From assembly GCA_948485625.1 (NCBI GenBank), contig CAOMRW010000024.1, forward strand, positions 1-29,124: 29,124 bases of DNA, read 5' to 3'. Position 1 is the stretch's first letter, and every line of letters begins with the position of its first letter. This DNA comes from an uncultured Clostridia bacterium (GTDB lineage: Bacteria > Bacillota > Clostridia > TANB77 > CAG-508). Under the pieces are notes generated by a model. It was not told where the DNA came from, searched no databases, and saw only the letters and a list, made by a program, of their open reading frames with translations. A program made the position numbers and the translations under genes. Shown here piece after piece: positions 6,199 through 15,621 of the stretch.

Positions 6199-7023
6199 CT
6201 ACGAATTATAATAACAATTTAATTCTGCTCCCAAAAATACAATATAAAAACAAGCATATGTCCACATCATAATAAGAATCAAAGCAGTCAAACTACCATA
6301 AGTTATAGAAAACCCCTTAAAGATATCTAAATACTTTGAAAACACAAATGAAACAACATTAAGACTAACTGCACCAAATACAGCCCCTATAACTTGACTT
6401 TTAAAAGATACTTTATGTTTTGGAACAAATTTATATAAAAATAAAAAAATTGAAAATGTTACAAAAAGAAATCCCGCTCCTGTTAATATTCTTGATAAAA
6501 CATTAAAATTTTCAAATGCTCCAAAATACTCTTTTATTATTGACATCAAGCTATTGCCAAAAACCAGCAATATTAGTGCTAATATAATTACTACAATAAA
6601 TATAACTGTGTGTACAATAGATAATAATTTCAAATATATTACTGAATTACTTTTTTTATCCTTTACATCATATACAAAATGTAAACCTTTTATTAATGCA
6701 AGCAATCCTTTTCCAGCTGACCAAATTGTAAAAACAATTGATATTGAAATAGTTCCTATAGATTTTGAATACACTTCTCTTATTATACCTAAAACAAATT
6801 CATTCATACTAGATGGCACTATTCTAGTGATAACATCAAAAAGTGTTTGTTGTTCTATATTTGTATATTGTATAAGAGTTATTAATAAAATAGTAAAAGG
6901 TATAAATGATAAAATCGTATAATAAGAACATTGAGCTGAAAATGCACTAACATTATCAAAATCAATATTAGTGCATATATTTTCTATCATTTTATATTTC
7001 TCTTTAAAATTAAACTTTTTCAT
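6199..7023 (-). CDS. YihY/BrkB (UPF0761) family inner-membrane protein
   Basis: A 274-aa polytopic protein matching the YihY/virulence factor BrkB family: an N-terminal ALAFYT-like segment (here SAQCSYYTILSFIPFTILLI), five or six membrane helices, the family-typical WSAGKGLLALIKGLHFVYDV and a late SYGSLTALILIMMWTY-type segment (here TYGSLTALILIMMWTYACFY). The name 'ribonuclease BN' once attached to this family is incorrect; function remains unknown, possibly transport. The start at 7023 has AGGAAG about 13 nt upstream, rather distant. It begins 21 nt after the stop of the preceding gene, so the two are probably co-transcribed. Confidence 0.85.
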   Translation of the reverse strand: MKKFNFKEKYKMIENICTNIDFDNVSAFSAQCSYYTILSFIPFTILLITLIQYTNIEQQTLFDVITRIVPSSMNEFVLGIIREVYSKSIGTISISIVFTIWSAGKGLLALIKGLHFVYDVKDKKSNSVIYLKLLSIVHTVIFIVVIILALILLVFGNSLMSIIKEYFGAFENFNVLSRILTGAGFLFVTFSIFLFLYKFVPKHKVSFKSQVIGAVFGAVSLNVVSFVFSKYLDIFKGFSITYGSLTALILIMMWTYACFYIVFLGAELNCYYNS

Positions 7024-7044
7024 TGATATTCTAATACTTCCTTT

Positions 7045-7836
7045 TTATTTATTTTCTTCTCTAAAACTATCAATTTTTTCTTTCAATTCTTCTTTCTGTT
7101 TATTTACATTTTCTTTTATTTGTTTTCTTTGTTCTTCTACTTGTCTTTTTATTTCTTTTTTTCTTTCCTCTATTCTTACTTTAATTAACTTTATTTTAGG
7201 ATATGCATTTAATAATCTTCTATGCAAGAATGATTTGCCTAATAACAGTTCTTTTACTTTTTTAGTTATTTCTTCTGTATTATCTAAATCTTTTCCAACC
7301 TCTTTAGAAGTTCTCCCTACATAGCTTATAACATTAGTTGAAACAATATTATCTATTATAAATAATACTAATACTGTCCAAAATAATATATTTAACCATA
7401 ATTCAGGTAATAGTTCTATTCTTGTAATTAGAAATGGATTTGAAACATACATTATGAACATTCCAAGCAATCCAAAAGGAATAATAGTATTTAAACAAAC
7501 TCTTCCATTAATATTGAATCTCCTTTGGCTATAATCCCACCATCTTGCATGATATATCTTTTCCATAAAATAACTTGTTAGATATTCAAGCACACCACAT
7601 ACTAAAATTGCCATAATAAATAATGTTATAGGATCATTTATATATCTTTTTAATAAAAAAGTTATTAGTATTGCTCCTGTACCATATATTGGACAATATG
7701 GTCCTATTAAAAATCCCCTATTAATAAATCTCCTATATTGTACAAGCTTACCAACCACTTCCATTAACCAGCCTATAAATGAATATACAATAAATAATAA
7801 AAAATATATTCTTATATCTATTCCCAATACAAGCAC
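7045..7836 (-). CDS. Putative ABC-transporter type IV / CmpB-like membrane protein with coiled-coil tail
   Basis: The N-terminal 150 residues carry YSFIGWLMEVVGKLVQYRRF, then FLIGPYCPIYGTGAI and ARWWDYSQRRFNINGRVCL. These identify the family annotated as putative ABC-transporter type IV (PF06541, CmpB-like), with about five membrane helices. The last about 60 residues are a highly charged Lys/Glu helix, probably a cytoplasmic coiled coil. Actual ABC-transport activity is not shown for the family. The open frame reaches 7863, but the GTG at 7836 has AAGGAG 5 nt upstream; a TTG at 7827 is the alternative. It is followed at 21 nt by the BrkB-family gene. Confidence 0.8.
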   Translation of the reverse strand: MLVLGIDIRIYFLLFIVYSFIGWLMEVVGKLVQYRRFINRGFLIGPYCPIYGTGAILITFLLKRYINDPITLFIMAILVCGVLEYLTSYFMEKIYHARWWDYSQRRFNINGRVCLNTIIPFGLLGMFIMYVSNPFLITRIELLPELWLNILFWTVLVLFIIDNIVSTNVISYVGRTSKEVGKDLDNTEEITKKVKELLLGKSFLHRRLLNAYPKIKLIKVRIEERKKEIKRQVEEQRKQIKENVNKQKEELKEKIDSFREENK

Positions 7837-7900
7837 CTCTTCTCCTTTTATCCCAAACGTCAAAGAGGATATCCCTTTTTGACTTATTTTTTATCTTAAA

Positions 7901-7941
7901 GTGTGCCAAAAAGGGACGCCCCCTTTGTCACATTTGGCACA
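7901..7941. repeat. REP-like element E2 (single unit)
   Basis: GTGTGCCAAA (7901-7910) and TTTGGCAC (7933-7940) form the outer stem around AAGGGACGCCCCCTTT. It is the same family as the double element E6 (17010-17090). It ends one base before the recG stop codon (7943-7945). A second imperfect inverted repeat (GTCAAAGAGG / CCCTTTTTGAC, 7859-7883) lies between it and the next gene. Confidence 0.75.
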
Positions 7942-7942
7942 T

Positions 7943-10001
7943 TTAAATTTCAATTCTATCTGTAAATTTATCTTTTACCAATTCTTTTAATAACTTATTT
8001 TCTTGTTTTTCTAAACTAGCATCTTTATCTACAATTTTGATTGCTACTTCCTGTGCTAATTTTAAAATATCTATATCTGTAAATAAATTTGCTATTTTAA
8101 AATCTGGTATTCCATGTTGCATTGTTCCGAAAAAGTCTCCAGAGCCTCTTAATTCTAAATCTTTTTGTGAAATAATAAATCCATCATTTGTTTCACACAT
8201 TACTTTCATTCTCTCTTTTGTATTTTGCCCTTTTCCTTCATATTTTAGTACACAATATGATTTATATTCTCCTCTTCCTACTCTTCCTCTTAATTGATGT
8301 AATTGTGCCAATCCAAATCTCTGTGCATCTTCTATAACCATTATACTTGCATTTGGTACATCTACTCCAACTTCTATAACTGTTGTTGAAATAAGTATGT
8401 CTATTTCTTTATTTTTAAAACGATTCATAATCTCATCTTTTTCTTTTGGCCTCATTTTTCCATGTATGTATTCTACTTTATAGTTTGGAAAAGTTTCTCT
8501 CTGGCACATTTCATACAATGTTATTACTGCTTTTAAATCACTTTCTTCATCTTCACTTTCTTCTACTAATGGACATACAATATATGCTTGTCTCCCTTCA
8601 TCAACTTGCTTTTTTATAAAATTATTTACTCTTTCTTCCATTCTTTTTGTAACTGCAAATGTTTCTATTGTTTTTCTATTTGGTGGAAGTTCATCTATTA
8701 TTGAAATATCTAAATCTCCATATAGTATTAAAGCTAATGTTCTTGGTATTGGTGTTGCTGACATTACTAACACATCTGGGTTTTGTCCCTTTTCTGCTAT
8801 TTTAGTTCTTTGTTTTACTCCAAATCTATGTTGTTCATCTGTTACAACTAATCCTAGATTTTTAAATATTACATTTTCCTCTAACATCGCATGTGTTCCT
8901 ATAAGAATGTCTATTTCTCCATTTTCAAGTCTTTTTAATATATCTTCTTTTTTCTTTTTTGTTATTCCTGATATTAATAATTCACAGTTAATATTAAATT
9001 TATCTAAAATATTTTTAAAATTATTAAAATGCTGTGTTGCAAGTATTGCTGTCGGTGCAAGTATTGCTGATTGATATCCTGATTTTACTGCTTTATATGC
9101 TGAAACAAGAGCAACTATTGTTTTTCCTGAGCCAACATCCCCCTGTAAAAGTCTATTCATAGATTTTTCTGATTCCATATTTTCATCAATTTCTTGTAAA
9201 ACTCGTAACTGTGCTTTTGTTAGATTAAATGGTAATGTATTTATTACATCTGACATATTTACATTTTTGTCAAAAACAATTCCTTTTTTATCTGTTAAAT
9301 TATTATTTTTCAATTGTAAAAGTGCTAATTGTGTTGAAAGTAATTCTTCAAAAGCAAGTCTTCTTCGTGCTTTTTTAAATTCTTCAAATTCTTTTGGAAA
9401 ATGTATACTATTATTGGCTTCATTTATTTCTTCTAGGTTATATTCTTTTAATATATATTCTGGTAATGTTTCTTTTAATCCTCCATTTTCTTTTACCTTT
9501 TCTAATCCATTTTCTATTATTTTTCTTAGTGTATTTTGTGTTAAGCTAAATGTTAATGGATATATTGGTATGATTTTTCCTGTATTATTTGTATTTTCTA
9601 TTTCATCAAATACTGGTGAATTTATACTCACTTTTCCATATTGAAATTCTATTTTTCCATAAAATCTATATTTTTTTCCGCATTTGAAATTTAGATTTTA
9701 AATATGGTTGATTAAACCATGTAATTGTAGCCATTCCTGTTTCATCCCTAACAGCTAATTTTTGCATAGTTCTTCCTTTACTTATTCTAGAATCTATAAA
9801 TCTTGAAACTACATATGCTTCTATTAGGGCAAGTTCACCATTTACACATTCACATATATTTTTAGGCTTACTTCTATCTTCATATCCTCTTGGATAATAT
9901 GTTATTAAGTCTTTTAATGTAAATATTCCTATTTTGTTTAGTAATTTTACTCTATTAGGTCCTACTCCTTTTATATATTTTACATCTTCATTTAAATCCA
10001 T
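7943..10001 (-). pseudogene. recG: ATP-dependent DNA helicase RecG, split by a one-base frameshift
   Basis: RecG remodels stalled forks and Holliday junctions. The N-terminal piece (10001 to 9666, 111 aa) has the wedge-domain start YIKGVGPNRVKLLNKIGI and YYPRGYEDRS. The second piece (9631 to 7943, 562 aa) carries the helicase: Walker A LLQGDVGSGKTIVAL, the DEQH box VTDEQHRFGVKQR, MSATPIPRTLAL, then VPNASIMVIEDAQRFGL and QLRGRVGRG. The break is at a run of seven A on the minus strand (9671-9677). With six A the frame reads straight through as RKKYRFYGKIEFQYGKVSIN and gives a normal RecG of about 685 aa. A homopolymer sequencing error is as likely as a true mutation. The start at 10001 has AAGGAG 6 nt upstream. 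Confidence 0.9.
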
Positions 10002-10165
10002 TATTTACTCCTTGAAAAATGTTAAAACAACAATCTTTAATTTTACTTATTTCTTTTACAGTAGTTTACTATATTTTAAATAACTTGTCTATGAAAGTTT
10101 AGCAATTTTTACTTTTTTATTTTCTAAAACTATATAATAATAAAAGCCAAAATTCAAGTAAAAAC

Positions 10166-10199
10166 AAACCAGTTAAAGAAATTTACCTTTAACTGGTTT
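10166..10199 (-). terminator. Terminator after the 134-aa gene
   Basis: AAACCAGTTAAAG (10166-10178) and CTTTAACTGGTTT (10187-10199) form a perfect 13-bp stem with an 8-nt loop. On the minus strand it is followed by GTTTTTACTTG, 22 nt past the stop codon. It ends transcription ahead of recG. Confidence 0.8.
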
Positions 10200-10221
10200 G
10201 CCACTATCATCTTATTTACAT

Positions 10222-10626
10222 TTATTCATCAATTAATAAAAGTAAAAGGTTTTCTGCACATATATACTCTGTAGACAACTCTGTCATATCTAAGAAATTT
10301 TCATATTCAAACATTATTGAGCTCCAAGGTTCTTTTTTTATAAAACCATCAAAATTTTGAATAGCATTTGTCTTGTCCATACTATCCAAAACATACTTTA
10401 ATTCAACTACTGATTCCCTATCTAAATTATAATAATATATGCTTCTGTCTACATCTACATCTTCCAAATAAATATGCCTACGTTCATCAACCCCATTTTC
10501 AATAAGTGATTCAAATTCTTTGCTCAATTTTAATCTTTTGAACAAGAATTCTTTGAGGAGTTCATCCCGATACTCCTGTATTGCCTTAGTTGCCTTTTCT
10601 CTGGAACTTCTTATTGTCTCATTCAT
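10222..10626 (-). CDS. Hypothetical soluble protein
   Basis: A 134-aa acidic protein without membrane helices or a motif I recognise. The first about 45 residues are helical and charged (SREKATKAIQEYRDELLKEF), followed by a Tyr/Asp-rich segment (YLEDVDVDRSIYYYNLDRES) and a Leu/Glu-rich end. It has a strong GAGGAGG 8 nt before the ATG, its own promoter overlapping the end of the upstream gene, and a strong terminator, so it is very probably expressed as a single gene between recG and the metallophosphoesterase gene. I cannot assign a function. Confidence 0.65.
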   Translation of the reverse strand: MNETIRSSREKATKAIQEYRDELLKEFLFKRLKLSKEFESLIENGVDERRHIYLEDVDVDRSIYYYNLDRESVVELKYVLDSMDKTNAIQNFDGFIKKEPWSSIMFEYENFLDMTELSTEYICAENLLLLLIDE

Positions 10627-10666
10627 CCTGTTTCCTCCTCTTTATATTTGCAAATTTTATGTCAAT

Positions 10667-10695
10667 ATTATATCATATCTAAAATTAAAAATCAA
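10667..10695 (-). promoter_or_regulatory. Promoter of the 134-aa gene
   Basis: On the minus strand TTGATT (10690-10695), a 17-bp spacer and TATAAT (10667-10672). The -35 overlaps the stop codon of the metallophosphoesterase gene. Confidence 0.55.
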
Positions 10696-11384
10696 ATTTT
10701 TAACAATTTAAAATCTAAACCATCACTACTAACTAATTTCAATTTTATTCCATCAACTTCTCCTTCAACTGCATCTTGAATTGAAGTAGAATGTAAATGA
10801 CCATAAAAACATCTCTTAACATTATATTTATTCATTAATTTCATATAATCAGTGTTCTCATATTTTTTTGTAACTGGTGGATAATGCATAAATACGATTA
10901 TTTCTTTATCTTGACCATACTTAGAAATTCCATCCCTTATAGATAACTCTAATCTATCTACTTCTCTTTTCGTTAGTCTTATATCTTCTTTTTCTTCAGA
11001 AATAGTCCATCCTCTTGTTCCAACTATTATTTTATTTTCATATTCATAACTATTATTATATAAAAAATCTATATTTTCAAATCCTTTTTCTTTTACATAT
11101 TTTCTCATACTTGTTACTGTAGTCCACCAATAGTCATGATTACCTTTTAATAATATCTTTTTACCTGATAGTTCATTAATAAATTCAAAATCTTTTTCTG
11201 TCTCATCTAAATACATTGCCCAAGAAAAATCACCTGGCAATACTACTAAGTCTTCTTCTTTTACTTTTGCTCCCCAATCTTGTTTTATTTTCTCTTCATA
11301 ATTTTGCCAATTTTGTCCAAATATGTCCATAGGCTTATCTGTATTGAATGATAAATGCAAATCTGCTATTGTATATATTGCCAT
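10692..11384 (-). CDS. Calcineurin-like metallophosphoesterase
   Basis: A 230-aa protein with the full set of binuclear-metal motifs in order: ADLHLS (residues 7-12), LPGDFSWAM, LKGNHDYWW, FMHYPP and FYGHLHS. It is cytosolic, with no signal peptide. The substrate cannot be told from sequence; relatives include nucleotide phosphodiesterases and general phosphatases. The start at 11384 has GAAGG 6 nt upstream. It lies 46 nt after tsaD and is probably the distal gene of that transcript. Confidence 0.88.
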   Translation of the reverse strand: MAIYTIADLHLSFNTDKPMDIFGQNWQNYEEKIKQDWGAKVKEEDLVVLPGDFSWAMYLDETEKDFEFINELSGKKILLKGNHDYWWTTVTSMRKYVKEKGFENIDFLYNNSYEYENKIIVGTRGWTISEEKEDIRLTKREVDRLELSIRDGISKYGQDKEIIVFMHYPPVTKKYENTDYMKLMNKYNVKRCFYGHLHSTSIQDAVEGEVDGIKLKLVSSDGLDFKLLKI

Positions 11385-11430
11385 CTTTCGCCTTCTTTCT
11401 TTTTATATTTTACTATAACAAAAATAAATA

Positions 11431-12426
11431 TCACAATTTCAAATTAGGAATAGCATTCAAATCCAAATCACTTCTAAATCCATTTATAAAATTATAATAT
11501 CCTGCAGAACCAATCATTGCAGCATTATCTGTACACAATTTTAAATCTGGCATATAAACTTTAATTCCTATATCATCTTCTAACTTTAAAAATTCACTTC
11601 TTATATAACTACTTGCAGAAACTCCTCCTGCTAATACTACTGTATCTACATTTGCTTGTTTTAATGCTTTTCTAGTATTTTCAATCAATATTTCTGTTAC
11701 TGTTTTTATAAAACTTGCACATAAATCAGCTTTATTTATATCTGGTGTTTTATGATTCAAATTTATTACTGCTGTTTTTATTCCACTAAAACTAAAATCT
11801 AAATTTTCAAAATGAGTTTTTGGTAATTCAATTGCATTAGGATTCCCCTCTTTTGCAAGCTTATCTACTTTAGGCCCTCCTGGATATCCAAGTCCTACAA
11901 CTCTTGCAACCTTATCAAAAGCTTCTCCTATTGCATCATCTCTAGTTTTCCCTAAAACCTCAAATTCTGTATAATCTTTTACATGTACAAGTTGTGTATT
12001 TCCACCTGACATCATTACACATAAAAATGGTGGTTTTAGTTCTTTATATGTTATATAATTTGCAGCTACATGTCCTTGTATATGGTTCACACCTACTAAT
12101 GGCTTATCTATTGCAAAACTTAATGCCTTTGCATATGAAAGACCTACTAATAAAGCACCCACTAAACCAGGACCATATGTTGGTGTTATTGCATCTATTT
12201 CATCAAAAGTAACTTTTGCTTCTTCTAATGCCTTTTTAGTCACTCTTGAAATTGCTTCAATATGATTTCGTGATGCTATTTCTGGCACAACCCCTCCATA
12301 TTTTTCATGTATTGGTATTTGTGTATCTATTATATTTGACAATATCTCTCTTCCATTTTTTATTACTGCAACTGATGTTTCATCACAACTTGATTCTATT
12401 CCTAATGTTATTATATCTTTTTTCAT
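11431..12426 (-). CDS. tsaD: tRNA N6-adenosine threonylcarbamoyltransferase TsaD
   Basis: TsaD transfers the threonylcarbamoyl group to A37 of ANN-decoding tRNAs, with TsaB, TsaE and TsaC. The N-terminus ITLGIESSCDETSVAV, the metal-binding HIQGH (NHIQGHVAAN), CVMMSGGNTQLV, FSFSGIKTAV and LAGGVSASSYIR are diagnostic. The open frame extends to 12477, but those extra residues translate part of repeat E3. The ATG at 12426 has GGAG 5 nt upstream and gives the usual 331-aa length. It sits between the M50 protease and metallophosphoesterase genes. Confidence 0.95.
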   Translation of the reverse strand: MKKDIITLGIESSCDETSVAVIKNGREILSNIIDTQIPIHEKYGGVVPEIASRNHIEAISRVTKKALEEAKVTFDEIDAITPTYGPGLVGALLVGLSYAKALSFAIDKPLVGVNHIQGHVAANYITYKELKPPFLCVMMSGGNTQLVHVKDYTEFEVLGKTRDDAIGEAFDKVARVVGLGYPGGPKVDKLAKEGNPNAIELPKTHFENLDFSFSGIKTAVINLNHKTPDINKADLCASFIKTVTEILIENTRKALKQANVDTVVLAGGVSASSYIRSEFLKLEDDIGIKVYMPDLKLCTDNAAMIGSAGYYNFINGFRSDLDLNAIPNLKL

Positions 12427-12444
12427 TTCTTCTCCTAAAAATCT

Positions 12445-12553
12445 ATGGGGATTAGGGGCCAGGTCTTTAATCCCCATTAATTATATATTTTTTATTCTAA
12501 CTTTTTCTTAATTTTTTATAATAGGGATTAAAGACCTGGCCCCTAATCCCCAT
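12445..12553. repeat. REP/BIME-like inverted pair E3
   Basis: Arms 12445-12476 and 12521-12553 are reverse complements over about 30 nt. Each arm is a unit with outer stem GGGGATTA/TAATCCCC enclosing GGGGCCAGGTCTT. The right arm ends 4 nt before the stop codon (12558-12560) of the M50 protease gene; the left arm lies upstream of the tsaD ribosome binding site. The core is the same as in E7. Confidence 0.85.
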
Positions 12554-12557
12554 TTTT

Positions 12558-13298
12558 TTATAATCCAAATATCATTGTTCCTAAACCTAATATTCCTTTA
12601 CTTACTAAAGTAATTGCTGGTGTTATTAAAGTACTTGCAATTCCTGTTACCCATATTAATACAAATACTATATAAAATATTTGCTCATTATTTATAAAAA
12701 ATTGTTTTGCATTATATGGTAAAAATGGCATTATTATTTTAGAACCATCTAATGGTGGCAATGGTATTAAATTAAATACTCCTAATCCTATATTTATTGA
12801 TATTGTACTTGTTATTAATAACATTATAATCCCACCGATATTTGATGTTATAAATGAAATTCCTGCAAATTTATATATTGCACAATATATTAATGTAAAT
12901 ATTAGTGCTAATATAAAATTCATTAAAGGTCCTGCTAATGACACTATAGCTTCACCTTTTTCCATAGACATTTTTCTTGTATAGTTTCTTGGATTTACAT
13001 GTACAGGTTTTCCCCATCCAAATCCTGCAACTAGTAATAATAGTGTTCCTATTGGGTCTAAATGGTCTAATGGATTTAAACTTAATCTACCTTCATTTTT
13101 AGCTGTATTGTCTCCTAATTTATATGCTGCATATCCATGTGCAAATTCATGGAATGTTATTGCAATTAGTACCCCTGGTGCACTTAATAATAAGCCTACT
13201 AATTGTACTGGATTTGTTGCATATTGTAATAACATAATTCCTACCATTACTGCTATTATAATATACATTGTTCTTTTATCAAATGAAAAATTAAACAT
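12558..13298 (-). CDS. Site-2 protease family (peptidase M50) membrane metalloprotease
   Basis: The zinc-binding HEFAH sits in the second membrane helix (VLIAITFHEFAHGYAAYKLG). LNPLDHLDPIGTLLLL and the late NLIPLPPLDGSKI supply the third-ligand region typical of short YwhC/Rv-type M50 proteins. There are about five helices and no PDZ domain, so it is a minimal site-2-type protease rather than RseP. Its substrate is unknown. The frame is open to 13337, but the ATG at 13298 has AAGGAG 7 nt upstream and gives 246 aa. It lies between fic and tsaD, with repeat elements at both ends. Confidence 0.88.
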   Translation of the reverse strand: MFNFSFDKRTMYIIIAVMVGIMLLQYATNPVQLVGLLLSAPGVLIAITFHEFAHGYAAYKLGDNTAKNEGRLSLNPLDHLDPIGTLLLLVAGFGWGKPVHVNPRNYTRKMSMEKGEAIVSLAGPLMNFILALIFTLIYCAIYKFAGISFITSNIGGIIMLLITSTISINIGLGVFNLIPLPPLDGSKIIMPFLPYNAKQFFINNEQIFYIVFVLIWVTGIASTLITPAITLVSKGILGLGTMIFGL

Positions 13299-13315
13299 AT
13301 TTTTCTCCTTTTTGA

Positions 13316-13345
13316 GAGACATCTGAGATAAACTCAAAATGTCTC
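13316..13345 (-). other. Leader hairpin just before the M50 gene
   Basis: GAGACAT (13316-13322) pairs with ATGTCTC (13339-13345), and an inner TGAG/CTCA extends the stem across a small bulge. It ends about 6 nt upstream of the AAGGAG of the M50 gene. No T-tract follows, so it is more likely an mRNA leader structure than a terminator. Confidence 0.35.
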
Positions 13346-13355
13346 ATTATTTTAT

Positions 13356-13437
13356 TTCTTTTGTTATTTAACTAAGTATTCGTTCGACAAATTTCTACAT
13401 AATTATGAAACAAATTTGGACTGTCCCAAATGTTTCA
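13356..13437. repeat. REP-like half element E4
   Basis: Positions 13383-13437 match the right half of E1: TTCGACAAA, ATGAAACAAA and then GGACTGTCCCAAATGTTTCA. A weaker match to the E1 centre (TTAACT...TATT) extends left to about 13356. The left arm is absent. It ends one base before the fic stop codon (13439-13441), the same position E1 has relative to spoIIIAA. Confidence 0.7.
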
Positions 13438-13438
13438 T

Positions 13439-14044
13439 TTATAGTTCTTCTGTCTTATATAATAAATATCCTTCATATAGATAACTATTATCAATACCTT
13501 TCATATACACTTCTCTATCATCTATCTTATCAGTCAAGTTTTGTTTTAGTAATTCTTTAATCTCTATATCTTTTATAGGACTACGTTCCATTGCAAGTAA
13601 ATAATCTGTTTTATCAACTTTACTCCAATCTACTACTAAATTCAACTCTTTTTTCAAAATTAAATCAAGCCAAATTCTTGTACTTCTTCCATTCCCCTCT
13701 CTAAAAGGATGTGCAATATTCATTTCCACATATTTCTCTATTATTTCTTCATATGTTGATTGTGGCATTTTTTCAATATTCTTAATAGATTCTTCAAGAT
13801 AAACAATTGGGGTAAATCTAAAATTTCCTTTTGCAATATTTACATTTCTTAAATTTCCTGCAAACTCATATATTTCTCCAAATAGAAATTTATGAATATC
13901 CTTTAAAGCATCAAATGTTCCTGGTTCCAATTTTTCTAAATATCCTATTTCGAACATTTCTTTTGCACGTGTTTTACTAATTCTTTCTTCTTCTCTCGCT
14001 AATTCTGCTTGGTCAGTAATATTTAATTTATTTTCTAAAATCAT
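13439..14044 (-). CDS. Fic family protein with C-terminal inhibitory motif (class III)
   Basis: Fic proteins transfer AMP (or other nucleotide parts) to target hydroxyl groups. The catalytic motif HPFREGNGRSTR begins at residue 112, and the target-docking flap (NIAKGNFRFTPI) precedes it. The C-terminus contains SYLYEG at 187-192, fitting the autoinhibitory (S/T)xxxE(G/N) motif of class III Fic proteins such as that of Neisseria, so activity is probably self-restrained. No separate antitoxin gene is adjacent. At 201 aa it is the size of single-domain Fic proteins. AGGAG precedes the ATG by 7 nt. It follows lysS at 49 nt and is probably in its transcript. Targets are unknown. Confidence 0.9.
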   Translation of the reverse strand: MILENKLNITDQAELAREEERISKTRAKEMFEIGYLEKLEPGTFDALKDIHKFLFGEIYEFAGNLRNVNIAKGNFRFTPIVYLEESIKNIEKMPQSTYEEIIEKYVEMNIAHPFREGNGRSTRIWLDLILKKELNLVVDWSKVDKTDYLLAMERSPIKDIEIKELLKQNLTDKIDDREVYMKGIDNSYLYEGYLLYKTEEL

Positions 14045-14093
14045 TTTTAACTCCTAGCTTTTTTATATTTTATTAAAGCTTCATTAAAACTCA

Positions 14094-15602
14094 TTAAGCA
14101 TTATTAAGTGGTTTCATTGTTGGGAATAACAATACATCTCTTATTGATGCAGAATCAGTAAGTAACATTATTAATCTATCAATTCCTATTCCAAGTCCAC
14201 CTGTTGGAGGCATACCATATTCTAACGCTTGGATAAAGTCGTCATCCATCATTCCAGCTTCTTCATCTCCAGCATCTCTTGCTTCAACTTGTTTTTTAAA
14301 TCTTTCATATTGATCTATTGGGTCATTTAGTTCTGAGAAAGCATTTCCATATTCTCTACCACCAATAAATACTTCAAATCTTTCTGTTAATCTTGGGTCT
14401 TTTGGACTTCTTTTTGCAAGTGGTGATATTTCTACTGGATAATCATATATAAATGTTGGTTGTATTAATGTTTTTTCTACATATTCATCAAAGAATAATG
14501 CTATTACATCTCCTCTTGTTTCTTTTGTTACATCTGGAATTTCTATATTATGTTTTTTTGCTAAAGCTACTGCTTCTTCATCAGAATTTATTTCATTAAA
14601 ATCTACTCCACAAGCTTCTTTTATTGAATCTATCATAGTTATTCTTTTCCATCCAGGTGTTAAGTCAATATCTTGTCCTTGATATGTAATTTTTGTTGTT
14701 CCTAATACTTTCATAGCACATTTTGTGAATATTTCTTCAGTTATATCCATCATATCATTATAATCTTCATATGCTGCATATAATTCTATTGTTGTAAATT
14801 CTGGATTATGTCTTATATCCATACCCTCATTTCTGAATATTCTTCCCATTTCATATACTTTATCATATCCACCAACTATTAATCTCTTTAGGTTTAGCTC
14901 TGTTGCAATTCTTAGATACATTGATAAATCTAGTGCATTGTGATGTGTTATAAATGGTTTTGCTGTTGCCCCACCTGATATTGTATTTAATATTGGTGTT
15001 TCAACTTCTAGATATCCTTTTTCATCTAATATTCTTCTTATTTCACTGATTATTTTACTTCTTGTTTCAAATGTTTTCTTAACTTCTGGATTTATTATTA
15101 AATCTACATATCTTTGTCTATATCTTAAATCCATATCTTTTAAACCATGGAATTTTTCAGGTAATGGTCTTAATGATTTAGAAAGTAATGTTACTTCTTT
15201 TGCATGTACTGATATTTCTTCAGTTCTTGTTTTAAATACAAATCCTGTTATTCCTATTATATCTCCAATATCAAAAGTCTTAAAAGCTTTGTAACTTTCT
15301 TCTCCTAAGTCATTAATACTTACATAACTTTGAATTTTTTCATTACTATCTTGAATTGTACAGAATGATGCTTTTCCCATAATTCTTTTTGCTATAATTC
15401 TTCCTGCAATTGTTACATCTTTTTGCTCAAATTGTTCATAATTTTCTTTTATTTCTCCTGCTGTATTAGTTCTATTGAATTTTGTTATTTCAAAAGGGTC
15501 TTTTCCTTGTTCTTGTAATTCCTTTAATTTATCTCTTCTTACTTGCATTAGATGATTTATATCTAATTCTTCCATTTGTTCATTGTTTTGATTTTCATTC
15601 AT
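14094..15602 (-). CDS. lysS: Lysyl-tRNA synthetase, class II
   Basis: A 502-aa class II synthetase: an N-terminal OB-fold anticodon-binding domain (about 60-180, with VTIAGRIIAKRIMGKASF) and a catalytic core with motif 1 (RSKIISEIRRILDEKGYLEVETP), motif 2 around RIFRNEGMDIRHNPEFT and motif 3 in GLGIGIDRLIMLL. Lys specificity is supported by the ETPILN...GGATAKPF region. Length is normal. GGAGAGA lies about 10 nt before the ATG at 15602. It follows obg across repeat E5 and is followed by fic. Confidence 0.97.
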   Translation of the reverse strand: MNENQNNEQMEELDINHLMQVRRDKLKELQEQGKDPFEITKFNRTNTAGEIKENYEQFEQKDVTIAGRIIAKRIMGKASFCTIQDSNEKIQSYVSINDLGEESYKAFKTFDIGDIIGITGFVFKTRTEEISVHAKEVTLLSKSLRPLPEKFHGLKDMDLRYRQRYVDLIINPEVKKTFETRSKIISEIRRILDEKGYLEVETPILNTISGGATAKPFITHHNALDLSMYLRIATELNLKRLIVGGYDKVYEMGRIFRNEGMDIRHNPEFTTIELYAAYEDYNDMMDITEEIFTKCAMKVLGTTKITYQGQDIDLTPGWKRITMIDSIKEACGVDFNEINSDEEAVALAKKHNIEIPDVTKETRGDVIALFFDEYVEKTLIQPTFIYDYPVEISPLAKRSPKDPRLTERFEVFIGGREYGNAFSELNDPIDQYERFKKQVEARDAGDEEAGMMDDDFIQALEYGMPPTGGLGIGIDRLIMLLTDSASIRDVLLFPTMKPLNNA

Positions 15603-15621
15603 TTTTCATTCTCTCCTTTTT

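Noticed and set aside
12427..12477. Extended N-terminus of TsaD from an upstream ATG
   Set aside because: The extra 17 residues translate one arm of repeat E3; the internal ATG at 12426 has the binding site and matches the usual family start.
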